A DNA stretch of 64,000 bases. It comes from Ricinus communis. Its lineage: Eukaryota; Streptophyta; Magnoliopsida; Malpighiales; Euphorbiaceae. This document shows, in pieces, positions 44,116 through 57,420 of the stretch (positions within the stretch are counted from its first letter, which is position 1; each line of letters opens with the position of its first letter). Made by a program: the position numbers and the translations under genes. The stretch is from assembly GCF_019578655.1 (NCBI RefSeq), contig NC_063257.1, forward strand, positions 27,297,939 through 27,361,938, given 5' to 3'. The notes beneath the pieces were generated by a model. That model had not been told where the DNA came from and ran no database searches. It saw only the letters and a program-made list of their open reading frames with translations.

Positions 44116-47100
44116 TCTAATACGAGAAAACAACCCCGTAAGAGCAGTATAAGTTTAAACATGAGAAAACAAACCCAAAAAGTAGTATATTTGTTAATTT
44201 GAGAAAACAACACCGTAAGAGGGGTATATTTGTCAATATTAGAAAACAACCCCGAAAGAGGGGTATATCTTTCAACATGAGAAAACAACCCCAAAAAAGT
44301 GGTATATTTGTCAATTTGAGAAAACAACTCCGTAAAAGGGGTATATTTGTCAATATTAGAAAACAACCCTTAATAGGGGTATATCTTTGAAAATGACAAA
44401 ACAACCCCAAAAAAGTAGTATATTTACTAATAAGAGAAAAGAACCCCGTAAGAGGGGTATATTTCTTAATATTAGAAAACAACCCCATAAGAGAGGTATA
44501 TTTATCAATATTAGAAAACAACCCCGTAAGAGGGGTATCTTTCAAGATGAGAAAACAACCCCGAAAAAGTGGTATATTTACAAATACGAGAAAATAACCC
44601 CAAAAGAGGTGTATATTTCTTGATATTAGAAAACAACCCCATAAGAGGTGTATATTTGTCAATATTAGAAAACAACCCTGTAAGAGGGGTATATCTTTCA
44701 AGATGAGAAAACAATCCTAAAAAAGCGGTATATTTGTCAATATTAGAGAACAACCCCGTAAGAGGGGTATATCTTTCAAAATGAGAAAAAAATCCCAAAA
44801 AAGTGGTATATCTGTCAATATGAGAAAACAATCCCGTAAGAGGGGTATATTTGTCAGTATTAGAAAATGACCCCGCAAGAGGAGTATAAGTTTCAACATG
44901 AGAAAACAAACCCAAAAAAGTGGTATATTTGTCAATATGAGAAAACAACCCCATAAGAGGACTATATTTGTCAGTATTAGAAAATGTCCCCGCCAGAGGA
45001 GTATAAGTTTCAACATGAGAAAAGAACACCGTAAGAGGGGTATATTTGTCAATATTAGAAAACAACCCCGAAAGAGGGGTATATCCTTCAACATGAGAAA
45101 ACGACCCCAAAAAAGTGGTATATTTGTCAATTTGAGAAAACAACTCCGTAAAAGGGGTATATTTGTAAATATTAGAAAACAACCCTTAATAGAGGTATAT
45201 CTTTGAAAATGACAAAACAACCCCAAAAAAGTAGTATATTTACTAATAAGAGAAAAGAACCCCGTAAGAGGGGTATATTTCTTAATATTAGAAAACAACC
45301 CCGTAAGAGAGGTATATTTATCAATATTAGAAAACAACCCCGTAAGAGGGGTATCTTTCAAGATGAGAAAACAACCCCGAAAAAGTGGTATATTTACAAA
45401 TACGAGAAAATAACCCCAAAAGAGGTGTATATTTCTTGATATTAGAAAAAAACCCCATAAGAGGTGTATATTTATCAATATTAGAAAACAACCCTGTAAG
45501 AGGGGTATATCTTTCAAGATGAGAAAACAATCCTAAAAAAGCGGTATATTTGTCAATATTAGAGAACAACCCCGTAAGAGGGGTATATCTTTCAAAATGA
45601 GAAAAAAATCACAAAAAAGTGGTATATTTGTCAATATGAGAACACAATCCCATAAGAGGGGTCTATTTATCAGTATTAGAAAATGACACCGCCAGAGGAG
45701 TATAAGTTTCAACATGAGAAAACTAACCTAAAAAAGTGGTATATTTGTCAATATGAGAAAACAACCCCGTAAGAGGAGTATATTTGTCAGTATTAGAAAA
45801 TGACCCCGCCAGAGGAGTATAAGTTTCAACATGAGAAAACAAACCCAAAAAAGTGGTATATTTGTCAAAATGAGCAAAACAACCCCGTAAGAGGAGTATA
45901 TTTGTCAGTATTAGAAAATGACCCCGGCAGAGGAGTATAAGTTTCAACATGAGAAAACAACACCGTAAGAGGGGTATATTTGTCAATATTGGAAAACAAC
46001 CCCGAAAGAGGGGTATATCTTTCAACATGAGAAAACAACCCCAAAAAAGTTGTATATTTGTCAATTTGAGAAAACAACTCCGTAAAAGGGGTATATTTGT
46101 CAATATTAGAAAACAACCCTTAATAGGGGTATATCTTTGAAAATGACAAAACAACCCCAAAAGAGTAGTATATTTACTAATAAGAGAAAAAAACCCCGTA
46201 AGAGGGGTATATTTCTTAATATTAGAAAACAATCCCGTAAGAGAGGTATATTTATCAATATTAGAAAACAACCCCGTAAGAGGGGTATCTTTCAAGATGA
46301 TAAAACAACCCCCAAAAAGTGGTATATTTACAAATACGAGAAAATAACCCCAAAAGAGGTGTATATTTCTTGATATTAGAAAACAACCCCATAAGAGGTG
46401 TATATTTATCAATATTAGAAAACAACCTTGTAAGAGGGGTATATCTTTCAAGATGAGAAAACAATCCTAAAAAAGCGGTATATTTGTCAATATTAGAGAA
46501 CAACCCCGTAAGAGGGGTATATCTTTCAAAATGAGAAAAAAATCTCAAAAAAGTGGTATATTTGTCAATATGAGAACACAATCCCATAAGAGGGGTCTAT
46601 TTATCAGTATTAGAAAATGACACCGCCAGAGGAGTATAAGTTTCAACATGAGAAAACTAACCTAAAAAAGTGGTATATTTGTCAATATGAGAAAACAACC
46701 CCGTAAGAGGAGTATATTTGTCAGTATTAGAAAATGACCCCGCCAGAGGAGTATAAGTTTCGACATGAGAAAACAAACCCAAAAAAGTGGTATATTTGTC
46801 AAAATGAGCAAAACAACCCCGTAAGAGGAGTATATTTGTCAAGATTAGAAATGACCCCTAGAGGAGTATAAGTTTCAACATGAGAAAACAACACCGTAAG
46901 AGGGGTATATTTGTCAATATTGGAAAACAACCCCGAAAGAGGGGTATATCTTTCAACATGAGAAAACAACCCCAAAAAAGTTGTATATTTGTCAATTTGA
47001 GAAAACAACTCCGTAAAAGGGGTATATTTGTCAATATTAGAAAACAACCCTTAATAGGGGTATATCTTTGAAAATGACAAAACAACCCCAAAAGTGTAGT

Positions 47101-50100
47101 ATATTTACTAATAAGAGAAAAAAACCCCGTAAGAGGGGTATATTTCTTAATATTAGAAAACAATCCCGTAAGAGAGGTATATTTATCAATATTAGAAAAC
47201 AACCCCGTAAGAGGGGTATCTTTCAAGATGAGAAAACAACCCCGAAAAATTGGTATATTTACAAATACGAGAAAATAACCCCAAAAGAGGTGTATATTTC
47301 TTGATATTAGAAAACAACCCCATAAGAGGTGTATATTTATCAATATTAGAAAACAACCCTGTAAGAGGGGTATATCTTTCAAGATGAGAAAACAATCCTA
47401 AAAAAGCGGTATATTTGTCAATATTAGAGAACAACCCCGTAAGAGGGGTATATCTTCCAAAATGAGAAAAAAATCCCAAAAAAGTGGTATATTTGTCAAT
47501 ATGAGAAGACAATCCCGTAAGAGGGGTCTATTTATCAGTATTAGAAAATGACCCCGCCAGAGGAGTATAAGTTTCAACATGAGAAAACTAACTCAAAAAA
47601 GTGGTATATTTGTCAATATGAGAAAACAACCCCGTAAGAGGAGTATATTTGTCAGTATTAGAAAATGACCCCGCCAGAGGAGTATAAGTTTGAACATGAG
47701 AAAACAACACCGTAAGAGGGGTATATTTGTCAATATTAGAAAACAACCACGAAAGAGTGGAATATCTTTCAACATGAGAAAACAACCCCAAAAAAGTGGT
47801 ATATTTGTCAATTTGAGAAAACAACTCCGTAAAAGGGGTATATTTGTCAATATTAGAAAACAACCCTTAATAGGGGTATATCTTTGAAAATGACAAAACA
47901 ACCCCAAAAAAGTAGTATATTTACTAATAAGAGAAAAGAACCCCGTAAGAGGGGTATATTTCTTAATATTAGAAAACAACCCCGTAAGAGAGGTATATTT
48001 ATCAATATTAGAAAACAACCCCGTAAGAGGGGTATCTTTCAAGATGAGAAAACAACCCCGAAAAAGTGGTATATTTACAAACACGAGAAAATAACCCCAA
48101 AAGAGGTGTATATTTCTTGATATTAGAAAACAACCCCATAAGAGGTGTATATTTATCAATATTAGAAAACAACCCTGTAAGAGGGGTATATCTTTCAAGA
48201 TGAGAAAACAATCCTAAAAAAGCGGTATATTTGTCAATATTAGAGAACAACCCCGTAAGAGTGGTATATCTTCCAAAATGAGAAAAAAATCCCAAAAAAG
48301 TGGTATATTTGTCAATATGAGAAGACAATCCCGTAAGAGGGGTCTATTTATCAGTATTAGAAAATGACCCCGCCAGAGGAGTATAAGTTTCAACATGAGA
48401 AAACTAACTCAAAAAAGTGGTATATTTGTCAATATGAGAAAACAACCCCGTAAGAGGAGTATATTTGTCAGTATTAGAAAATGACCCCGCCAGAGGAGTA
48501 TAAGTTTCAACATGAGAAAACAAACCCAAAAAAGTGGTATATTTGTCAAAATGAGAAAACAACCCCGTAAGAGGAGTATATTTGTCAGTATTTGAAAATG
48601 ACCCCGGCAGAGGAGTATAAGTTTCAACATGAGAAAACAACACCGTAAGAGGGGTATATTTGTCAATATTAGAAAACAACCACGAAAGAGGGGTATTTCT
48701 TTCAACATGAGAAAACAACGCCAAAAAAGTGGTATATTTGTAAATTTGAGAAAACAACTCCGTAAAAGGGGTATATTTGTCAATATTAGAAAACAACCCT
48801 TAATAGGGGTATATCTTTGAAAATGACAAAATAACCCCAAAAAAGTAGTATATTTACTAATAAGAGGAAAGAACCCCGTAAGAGGGGTATATTTCTTAAT
48901 ATTAGAAAACAACCCCGTAAGAGAGGTATATTTATCAATATTAGAAAACAACCCCATAAGAGGGGTATCTTTCAAGATGAGAAAACAACCCCGAAAAAGT
49001 GGTATATTTACAAATACGAGAAAATAACCCCAAAAGAGGTGTATATTTCTTGATATTAGAAAACAACCCCATAAGAGGTGTATATTTATCAATATTAGAA
49101 AACAACCCTGTAAGAGGGGTATATCTTTCAAGATGAGAAAACAATCCTAAAAAAGCGGTATATTTGTCAATATTAGAGAACAACCCCGTAAGAGGGGTAT
49201 ATCTTCCAAAATGAGAAAAAAATCCCAAAAAAGTGGTATATTTGTCAATATGAGAAGACAATCCCGTAAGAGGGGTCTATTTATCAGTATTAGAAAATGA
49301 CCCCGCTAGAGGAGTATAAGTTTCAACATGAGAAAACTAACTCAAAAAAGTGGTATATTTGTCAATATGAGAAAACAACCCCGTAAGAGGAGTATATTTG
49401 TCAGTATTAGAAAATGACCCCGCCAGAGGAGTATAAGTTTCAACATGAGAAAACAAACCCAAAAAAGTGGTATATTTGTCAAAATGAGAAAACAACCCCG
49501 TAAGAGGAGTATATTTGTCAGTATTAGAAAATGACCCCGGCAGAGGAGTATAAGTTTCAACGTGAGAAAACAACCCCGAAAAAGTGGTATATTTACAAAT
49601 ACGAGAAAATAACCCCAAAAGAGGTGTATATTTCTTGATATTAGAAAACAAACCCATAAGAGGTGTATATTTGTCAATATTAGAAATCAACCCTGTAAGA
49701 GGGGTATATCTTTCAAGATGAGAAAACAATCCTAAAAAAGCGGTATATTTGTCAATATTAGAGAGAACAACCCCGTAAGAGGGGTATATCTTTCAAAATG
49801 AGAAAAAAATCTCAAAAAAGTGGTATATTTGTCAATATTAGAAAACAATCCCGTAAGAGGGGTATATTTGTCAGTATTAGAAAATGACCCCGCTAGAGGA
49901 GTATAAGTTTCAACATGAGAAAACAAACTCAAAAAAGTGGTATATTTGTCAATATGAGAAAACAACCCCGTAAGAGGAGTATATTTGTTAGTATTAGAAA
50001 ATGACCCCGCTAGAGGAGTATAAGTTTCAACATGAGAAAACAACACTGTAAGAGGGGTATATTTGTCAATATTAGAAAACAACCCCGAAGGAGGGGTATA

Positions 50101-51380
50101 TCTTTCAACATGAGAAAACGACCCCAAAAAAGTGGTATATTTGTCAATTTGAGAAAACAACTCCGTGAAAGGGGTATATTTGTCAATATTAGAAAACAAC
50201 ACTTAATAGGGGTATATCTTTGAAAATGACAAAACAACCCCAAAATAGTAGTATATTTACTAATAAGAGAAAAGAACCCCGTAAGAGGGGTATATTTCTT
50301 AATATTAGAAAACAACCCCGTAAGAGAGGTATATTTATCAATATTAGAAAACAACCCCGTAAGAGGGGTATCTTTCAAGATGAGAAAACAACCACGAAAA
50401 AGTGGTATATTTACAAATACGAGAAAATAACCCCAAAAGAGGTGTACATTTCTTGATATTAGAAAACAACCCCATAAGAGGTGTATATTTGTCAATATTA
50501 GAAAACAACCCTGTAAGAGGGGTATATCTTTCAAGATGAGAAAACAATCCTAAAAAAGTGGTATATTTGTCAACATTAGAGAACAACTCCGTAAGAGGGG
50601 TATATCTTTCAAAATGAGAAAAAAATCCCAAAAAAGTGGTATATTTGTCAATATGAGAAAACAATCCCGTAAGAGGGGTATATTTGTCAGTATTAGAAAA
50701 TGACCCCGCCAAAGGAGTATAAGTTTCAACATGAGAAAACAAACCCAAAAAAAGTGGTATATTTGTCAATATGAGAAAACAACCCCGTAAGAGGAGTATA
50801 TTTGTCAGTATTAGAAAATGACCTCGCCAGAGGAGTATAAGTTTCAACATGAGAAAACAACACCGTAAGAGGGGCATATTTGTCAATATTAGAAAACAAC
50901 CCCGAAAGAGGGGTATATCTTTCAATATGAGAAAACAAGCCCAAAAAAGTGGTATATTTGTCAATTTGAGAAAACAACTCTGTAAAAGGGGTATATTTGT
51001 CAATATTAGAAAGCAACCCTTAATAGGGGTATATCTTTGAAAAAGACAAAACAACCCCAAAAAAGTAGTATATTTACTAATAAGAGAAAAGAACCCTAGT
51101 AAGAGGGTATATTTTCAATATTAGAAAATAACCCCGTAAGAGAGGTATATTTATCAATATTAGAAAACAACCCCGTAAGTGGAGTATCTTTCAAGATGAG
51201 AAAACAACCCCGAAAAAGTGGTATATTTACAAATACGAGAAAATAACCCCAAAAGAGGTGTATATTTCTTGATATTAGAAAACAACCCCATAAGAGGTGT
51301 ATATTTATCAATATTAGAAAACAACCCTGTAAGAGGGGTATATCTTTCAAGATGAGAAAACAATCCTAAAAAAGCGGTAT
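44116..51380. repeat. satellite region B with higher-order repeats of 816-934 bp
   Basis: A private marker, GACAAAACAACCCC after TTTGAAAA, recurs at 44395, 45211, 46145, 47076, 47892, 48825, 50228 and 51045. The steps are 816, 934, 931, 816, 933, 1403 and 817 bp, that is about 21, 24 or 36 monomers. The longer units contain extra three-monomer (117-bp) blocks with the CAGAGGAGTATAAGTTTCAA variant. Confidence 0.85.
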
Positions 51381-54300
51381 ATTTGTCAATATGAGAAAAT
51401 AATCTCGTAAGAGGGGTATATTTGTCAATATTAGAAAACAACCCCGTAAGAGGGGTATATCTTTCAAGATGAGAAAATAACCCCAAAAAAGTGGTATATT
51501 TACTAATGAGAGAAAACAACCCTGTAAGATGGGTATATTTCTCAATATTATAAAACAACCCGATAAGAGGGGTATATCTTTCAACATGAGAAAACTACCC
51601 AAAAAAAGTGGTATATTTGTCAATTTGAGAAAACAACACCGTAAGAGGGGTATATCTTTCAACATGAGAAAACAACCCTAAGAAAGTGGTATATTTCCAA
51701 CTACGAGAAAACAACCCGTAAGAGGGGTATATGTTTCAAGAAGAGAAGACAACCCCAAAAAAGGGGTATATTTGTCAATATTAGAAAATAACCCCGTAAG
51801 AAGGGTTTATCTTTCAACATGAGAGAATAACCCCAAAAAAGTGGTATGTTTACTGATAGGAGAAAACAACCGCGTAAGAGGGGTATATTTGTCATTATTA
51901 GAAAACAACCCCGTAAGAGGGGTATATCTTTCAAAATGAGAAATCAGCCCCAAAAAAGCGGTGTATTTGTCAATATTAGAAAACAACCCCACAGGAGGGA
52001 TATATCTTTCAAAATGAGAAAAATAACCTTAAAAAGTGGAATATTTATCGATATGAGAAAAGAACCCTATAAGAGTGGTATATTTGTCAATATTGGAAGA
52101 TAACCCCGTAAGAGAAGTATATCTTTCAACAACAGACAAGAAACCCAAAAGAGTGCTATATTTGTCAATATGAGAAAATAACCCTATAAGAGGGAAATAT
52201 TTGTCAATATTAGAAAACAACCCCGTAAGAGGGGTATATCTTTCAACATGAGCGGACAACCCTAAGAAAGTGGTATATTTTCTAATACGAGAAAACAACC
52301 CCGTTAGAGGGGTATATTTGTTAATATTAGAGAACAACCCCTTATGAGGGGTATATATTTCAACATGAGAAAACAACCCCAAAAATGTTGTATATTTGTC
52401 AATTTGAGAGAACAACCCCGTAAGAGGGGTATATTTGTCAATATTAGAAAACAACCCCTTAAGAGAGGTATATCTTTCAACATGAGAAAACAACCCCAAA
52501 AAAGTAGTATATTTACTAATACGAGAAAACAACCCCGTAAGAGTTGTATATTTGTCATTATTAGAAAACAACCCCGTAAGAGGGGTATATCTTTCAAAAT
52601 GAGAAATCAGCCCCAAAAAAGCGGTGTATTTGTCAATATTAGAAAACAACCCCGTGGAGGGGTATATCTTTCAAAATGAGAAAAATAACCTTAAAAAGTG
52701 GAATATTTATCGATATGAGAAAACAACCTTATAAGAGTGGTATATTTGTCAATATTAGAAGATAACCCCGTAAGAGAAGTATATCTTTCAACAACAGACA
52801 AGAAACCCAAAAAAGTGCTATATTTGTCAATATGAGAAAACAACCCTGTAAGAGGGATATATTTGTCAATATTAGAAAACAACCCCGTAAGAGGGGTATA
52901 TCTTTCAACATGAGCGGACAACCCTAAGAAAGTGGTATATTTTCTAATACGAGAAAACAACCCATAGAGGGTATATTTGTTAATATTAGAGAACAACCCC
53001 TTATGAGGGGTATATATTTCAACATGAGAAAACAACCCAAAAAATGTTGTATATTTGTCAATTTGAGAGAACAACCCCGTAAGAGGGGTATATTTGTCAA
53101 TATTAGAAAACAACCCCTTAAGAGAGGTATATCTTTCAACATGAGAAAACAACCCCAAAAAAGTAGTATATTTACTAATACGAGAAAACAACCCCGTAAG
53201 AGTTGTATATTTGTCATTATTAGAAAACAACCCCGTAAGAGGGGTATATCTTTCAAAATGAGAAATCAGCCCCAAAAAAGCGGTGTATTTGTCAATATTA
53301 GAAAACAACCCCACAGGAGGGGTATATCTTTCAAAATGAGAAAAATAACCTTAAAAAGTGGAATATTTATCGATATGAGAAAACAACCCTATAAGAGTGG
53401 TATATTTGTCAATATTAGAAGATAAACCCGTAAGAGAAGTATATCTTTCAACAACAGACAAGAAACCCAAAAAAGTGCTATATTTGTCAATATGAGAAAA
53501 CAACCCTGTAAGAGGGATATATTTGTCAATATTAGAAAACAACCCCGTAAGAGGGGTATATCTTTCAACATGAGCGGACAACCCTAAGAAAGTGGTATAT
53601 TTTCTAATACGAGAAAACAACCCCGTTAGAGGGGTATATTTATTAATATTAGAGAACAAACCCTTATGAGGGGTATATATTTCAACATGAGAAAACAACC
53701 CCAAAAATGTTGTATATTTGTCAATTTGAGAGAACAACCCCGTAAGAGGGGTATATTTGTCAATATTAGAAAACAACCCCTTAAGAGAGGTATATCTTTC
53801 AACATGAGAAAACAACCCCCAAAAAGTAGTATATTTACTAATACGAGAAAACAACCCCGTAAGAGTTGTATATTTGTCAATATTAGAAAAAAACCCCGTA
53901 AGAGGGGTATATCTTTCAAGATGAGAAAACAACCCCAAAAAAGTAGTATATTTACTAATACAAAAAAACAACCCCGTAAGTGGTGTATACTTGTCAATAT
54001 TAGAAAACAACCCCGTAAGAGGGGTATATCTTTCATGATGAGAAAACAACCCCAAAAAAGCGGTATATTTACTAATACGAGAAAACAACCCCATAAGAGG
54101 GGTATCTTTTTCAATATTAGAATACATCCCGTAAGATGGGTATATTTGTCAATATTAGAAAATAACCCAATAAGAGGCGTATATCTTTCAAGATAAGAAA
54201 ACAACCCCAAAAAAACGGTCTATTTGTCAATATTAGGAAACAAACCCGTAAGAGGGGTATATCTTTCAAAATGAGAAAAAAATCCCAAAAAAGTGGTATA

Positions 54301-57300
54301 TTTGTTAATATGAGAAAATAAACCCGTAAGAGCGGTATATTTATCAGTATTAGAAAACAACCCCGCAAGAGGAGTACAAGTTTCAACATGAGAAAACAAA
54401 CCCAAAAAAAGTGATATATTTGTCTATATGAGGAAACAACCCCGTAAGAGGGGTATATTTGTCAATATTAGAAAACAACCCCGTAAGAGGGGGGTATATC
54501 TTTCAAGATGAGAAAATAACCCCAAAAGAGTGGTATATTTAATAATGAGAGAAAACAACCCCGTAAGATGGGTATATTTCTCAATATTATAAAACAACCC
54601 AGTAAGAGGGGAATATCTTTCAACATGAGAAAACAACCCCAAAAAAGTGGTATTTTTGTCAATTTGAGAGAACAACCCCATAAGAGGGGCATATTTTTCA
54701 ATATTAGAGAACACCCCCATAAGAGGGGTATATCTTTCAACATGAGAAAACAACCCCAAAAAAGTGGTATATTTACTAATACGTGAAAACACCCCGTAAG
54801 AGGGGTATACATTTTCAAGATGAGAAAATAACCCCAAAAAAGGGGTATATTTGTCAATATTAGAAAATAACCCCGTAAGAGGGGTATATCTTTCAACATG
54901 AGAAAACAACCCCAAAAAGTGGTATATTTTCTTATAAGAGAGAACAGCCCGTAAGAGGGGTATATTACTCAATATTAGAAAATAACCCGGTAAGAGGGGT
55001 ATATCTTTGAACACGATAAAACAACCCTAAAAAAGTGGTATATTTATCAATTTGAGAAAACAACCCCGTAAAAGGGGTATATTTGTCAATATTTGAAAAC
55101 AACCCCGTAAAAGCGATATATCTTTCAACATGAGAAAAGAACCCCAAGAAAGTGATATATTTACTAATACGAGAAAACAACCTCTAAGAGGGGTATATCT
55201 TTCAAGATGAGATAACAACCCCAGAAAAAGGGTATATTTATAAATATTAGAAATCAACCCCGTAAGAGGGGTATATCTTTCAACATGAGAAAATAACCCA
55301 AAAAAGTGGTATATTTACAATAAGAGAAAACAATCGCGTAAGAGGGGTATATTTGTCAATATTAGAAAATAACCCCGTAAGAGGGGTTTATCTCACAAAA
55401 TGAGAAAACAGCCCCAAAAAAGCGGTGTATTTGTCAATATTAGAAAACAACCCCATAGGAGGGGTATATCTTTCAAAATGAGAAAGAAAATCCCAAAAAT
55501 GTGGAATATTTGTCAATATGAGAAAACAACCCCGTAAGAGTGGTATATTTGTCAATATTAGAAAATAACCCTTAAGAGAAGTATATCTTTCAACATGAGA
55601 CAACAAACCCGAAAAAGTGGAATATTTGTCAATATGAGAAAACAACCCCGTAATTGGGGTATATTTGTCAATATTAGAAAGCAACCCTATAAGAGGGGTA
55701 TATCTTTCAACATGAGAGGACCGCCCTAAAAAAGTGGTATATTTTTTAATACGAGAAAACAACCCCGTAAGAGGAGTATATTTCTTAATATTAGAAAACA
55801 ACCCCTTAAGTGGGGTATATCTTTCAACATGAGAAAACAACCTCAAAAAAGTGGTATATTTGTCAATTCCAGAGAACAACCTCGTAAGAGAGGTATAATT
55901 GTCAATATTAGAAGACAACCCCGTAAGAGGGGTATATCTTTCAACATGAGAAAACAACCCCAAAAAAGTGGTATATTTACTAATACGAGAAAATAACCCC
56001 GTAAGAGGTATATATTTGTAAATATTAGAAAACAACCCCGTAAGAGGGGTATATCTTTTAAGATGAGAAAACAACCCCAAAAAAGCAGTATATTTACTAA
56101 TACGAGAATACATCCCCATTAGAGGGGTATATTTGTCAATATTAGAAAATAATCCCGTAAGAGGGGTCTATCTTTCAACATGAGAAAACAACCCCAAAAA
56201 AGTGGTATATTTACTAATACGAGAAAGCAACCTCGGAAGAGGGGTATATTTCTCAATATCAGAGAACAACCCCGTAAGAGGGGTATATTTGTCAATATTA
56301 GAAAACAACCCCGTAAGAGGGGTATATCTTTCAACATGAGAAAACAACCCCAAAAAAGTGGTATATTTGTCAATTTGAGAAAATAACTCCATAAGAGGGG
56401 TATATTTCTCGATATTAGAAAATAACCTGTAATAGGGGTATATCTTTCAACATGAGAAAACAAACCTGTAAGAGCGGTATATTTGTCAATATGAGAAAAC
56501 AAACCCGCAAGAGGGGTATATTTGTCAGTATTAGAAAACAACCACGCAAGAGGAGTATAAGTTTCAACATGAGAAAACAAACCCAAAAGAGTGGTATATT
56601 TGTCAGTATGAGGAAGCAACTTGGTAAGAGGGGTATATTTATTAATATTAGAAAACAACCCCGTAAGAGGGGTATATCTTTCAACATGAGAAAACAACCC
56701 CAAAGAAGTAATATATTTGTCAATTTGAGAAAACAACTTCGTAAGAAGGGTATATCTTTCAACATGTGATAACAAACCCAAAAAAATTGGTATATTGTCA
56801 ATATGAGAAAAAAATCCCGTAAGAGGGGTATATTTGTCAATATTAGAAAACAACCCCGTAAGAGGGGTATATCTTTCAACATGAGAGGACTGCCCTAAAA
56901 AAGTGGTATATTTTCTAATATGAGGAAACAACCCCGTAAGAGAGGTATGTTTGTCAATATTACAAAACAACCCTGTAAGAGGGGTATATTTTTCAACATG
57001 AGAAAACAACCCCGTAAGAGGGGTATATTGGTCAATATTACAAAACAACCCCATAAGAGGGGTGTGTTTGTCAATATTAGAAAACAACCCTGTAAGAGCA
57101 GTATATCTTTCAACATGAGAAAACAACCCCAAAAAAGTGATATATTTTATACTACGAGAAAACAACCCCGTAATAGGGGTATATTTGTCAATATTAGAAA
57201 ATAACCCCCTTAAGAGGGGTATATCTTTCAACATGAGAAAACAACACAAAAAAGTGGTATATTTTTTAATACAAGAAAACAACACCGTAATAGGGGTATA

Positions 57301-57420
57301 TTTATCAATATTAGAAAACAACCCCGCAAGAGGGGTATGTTTGTCAATGTTAAAATCAACCCCGTAAGAGCAGTATATCTTTCAACATTAGAAAACAACC
57401 CCAAAAAAGTGATATATTTT
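51381..57420. repeat. satellite region A', expanded second copy of A
   Basis: Collinear with 40.6-44.1 kb but longer. A block of about 660 bp (17 monomers) is present three times here, with the TAACCTTAAAAAGTGG marker at 52024, 52686 and 53346, and once in A (41133). A further 1.2 kb (about 55.03-56.23 kb) has no counterpart in A, while about 117 bp of A near 43.27 kb is missing. Confidence 0.78.
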
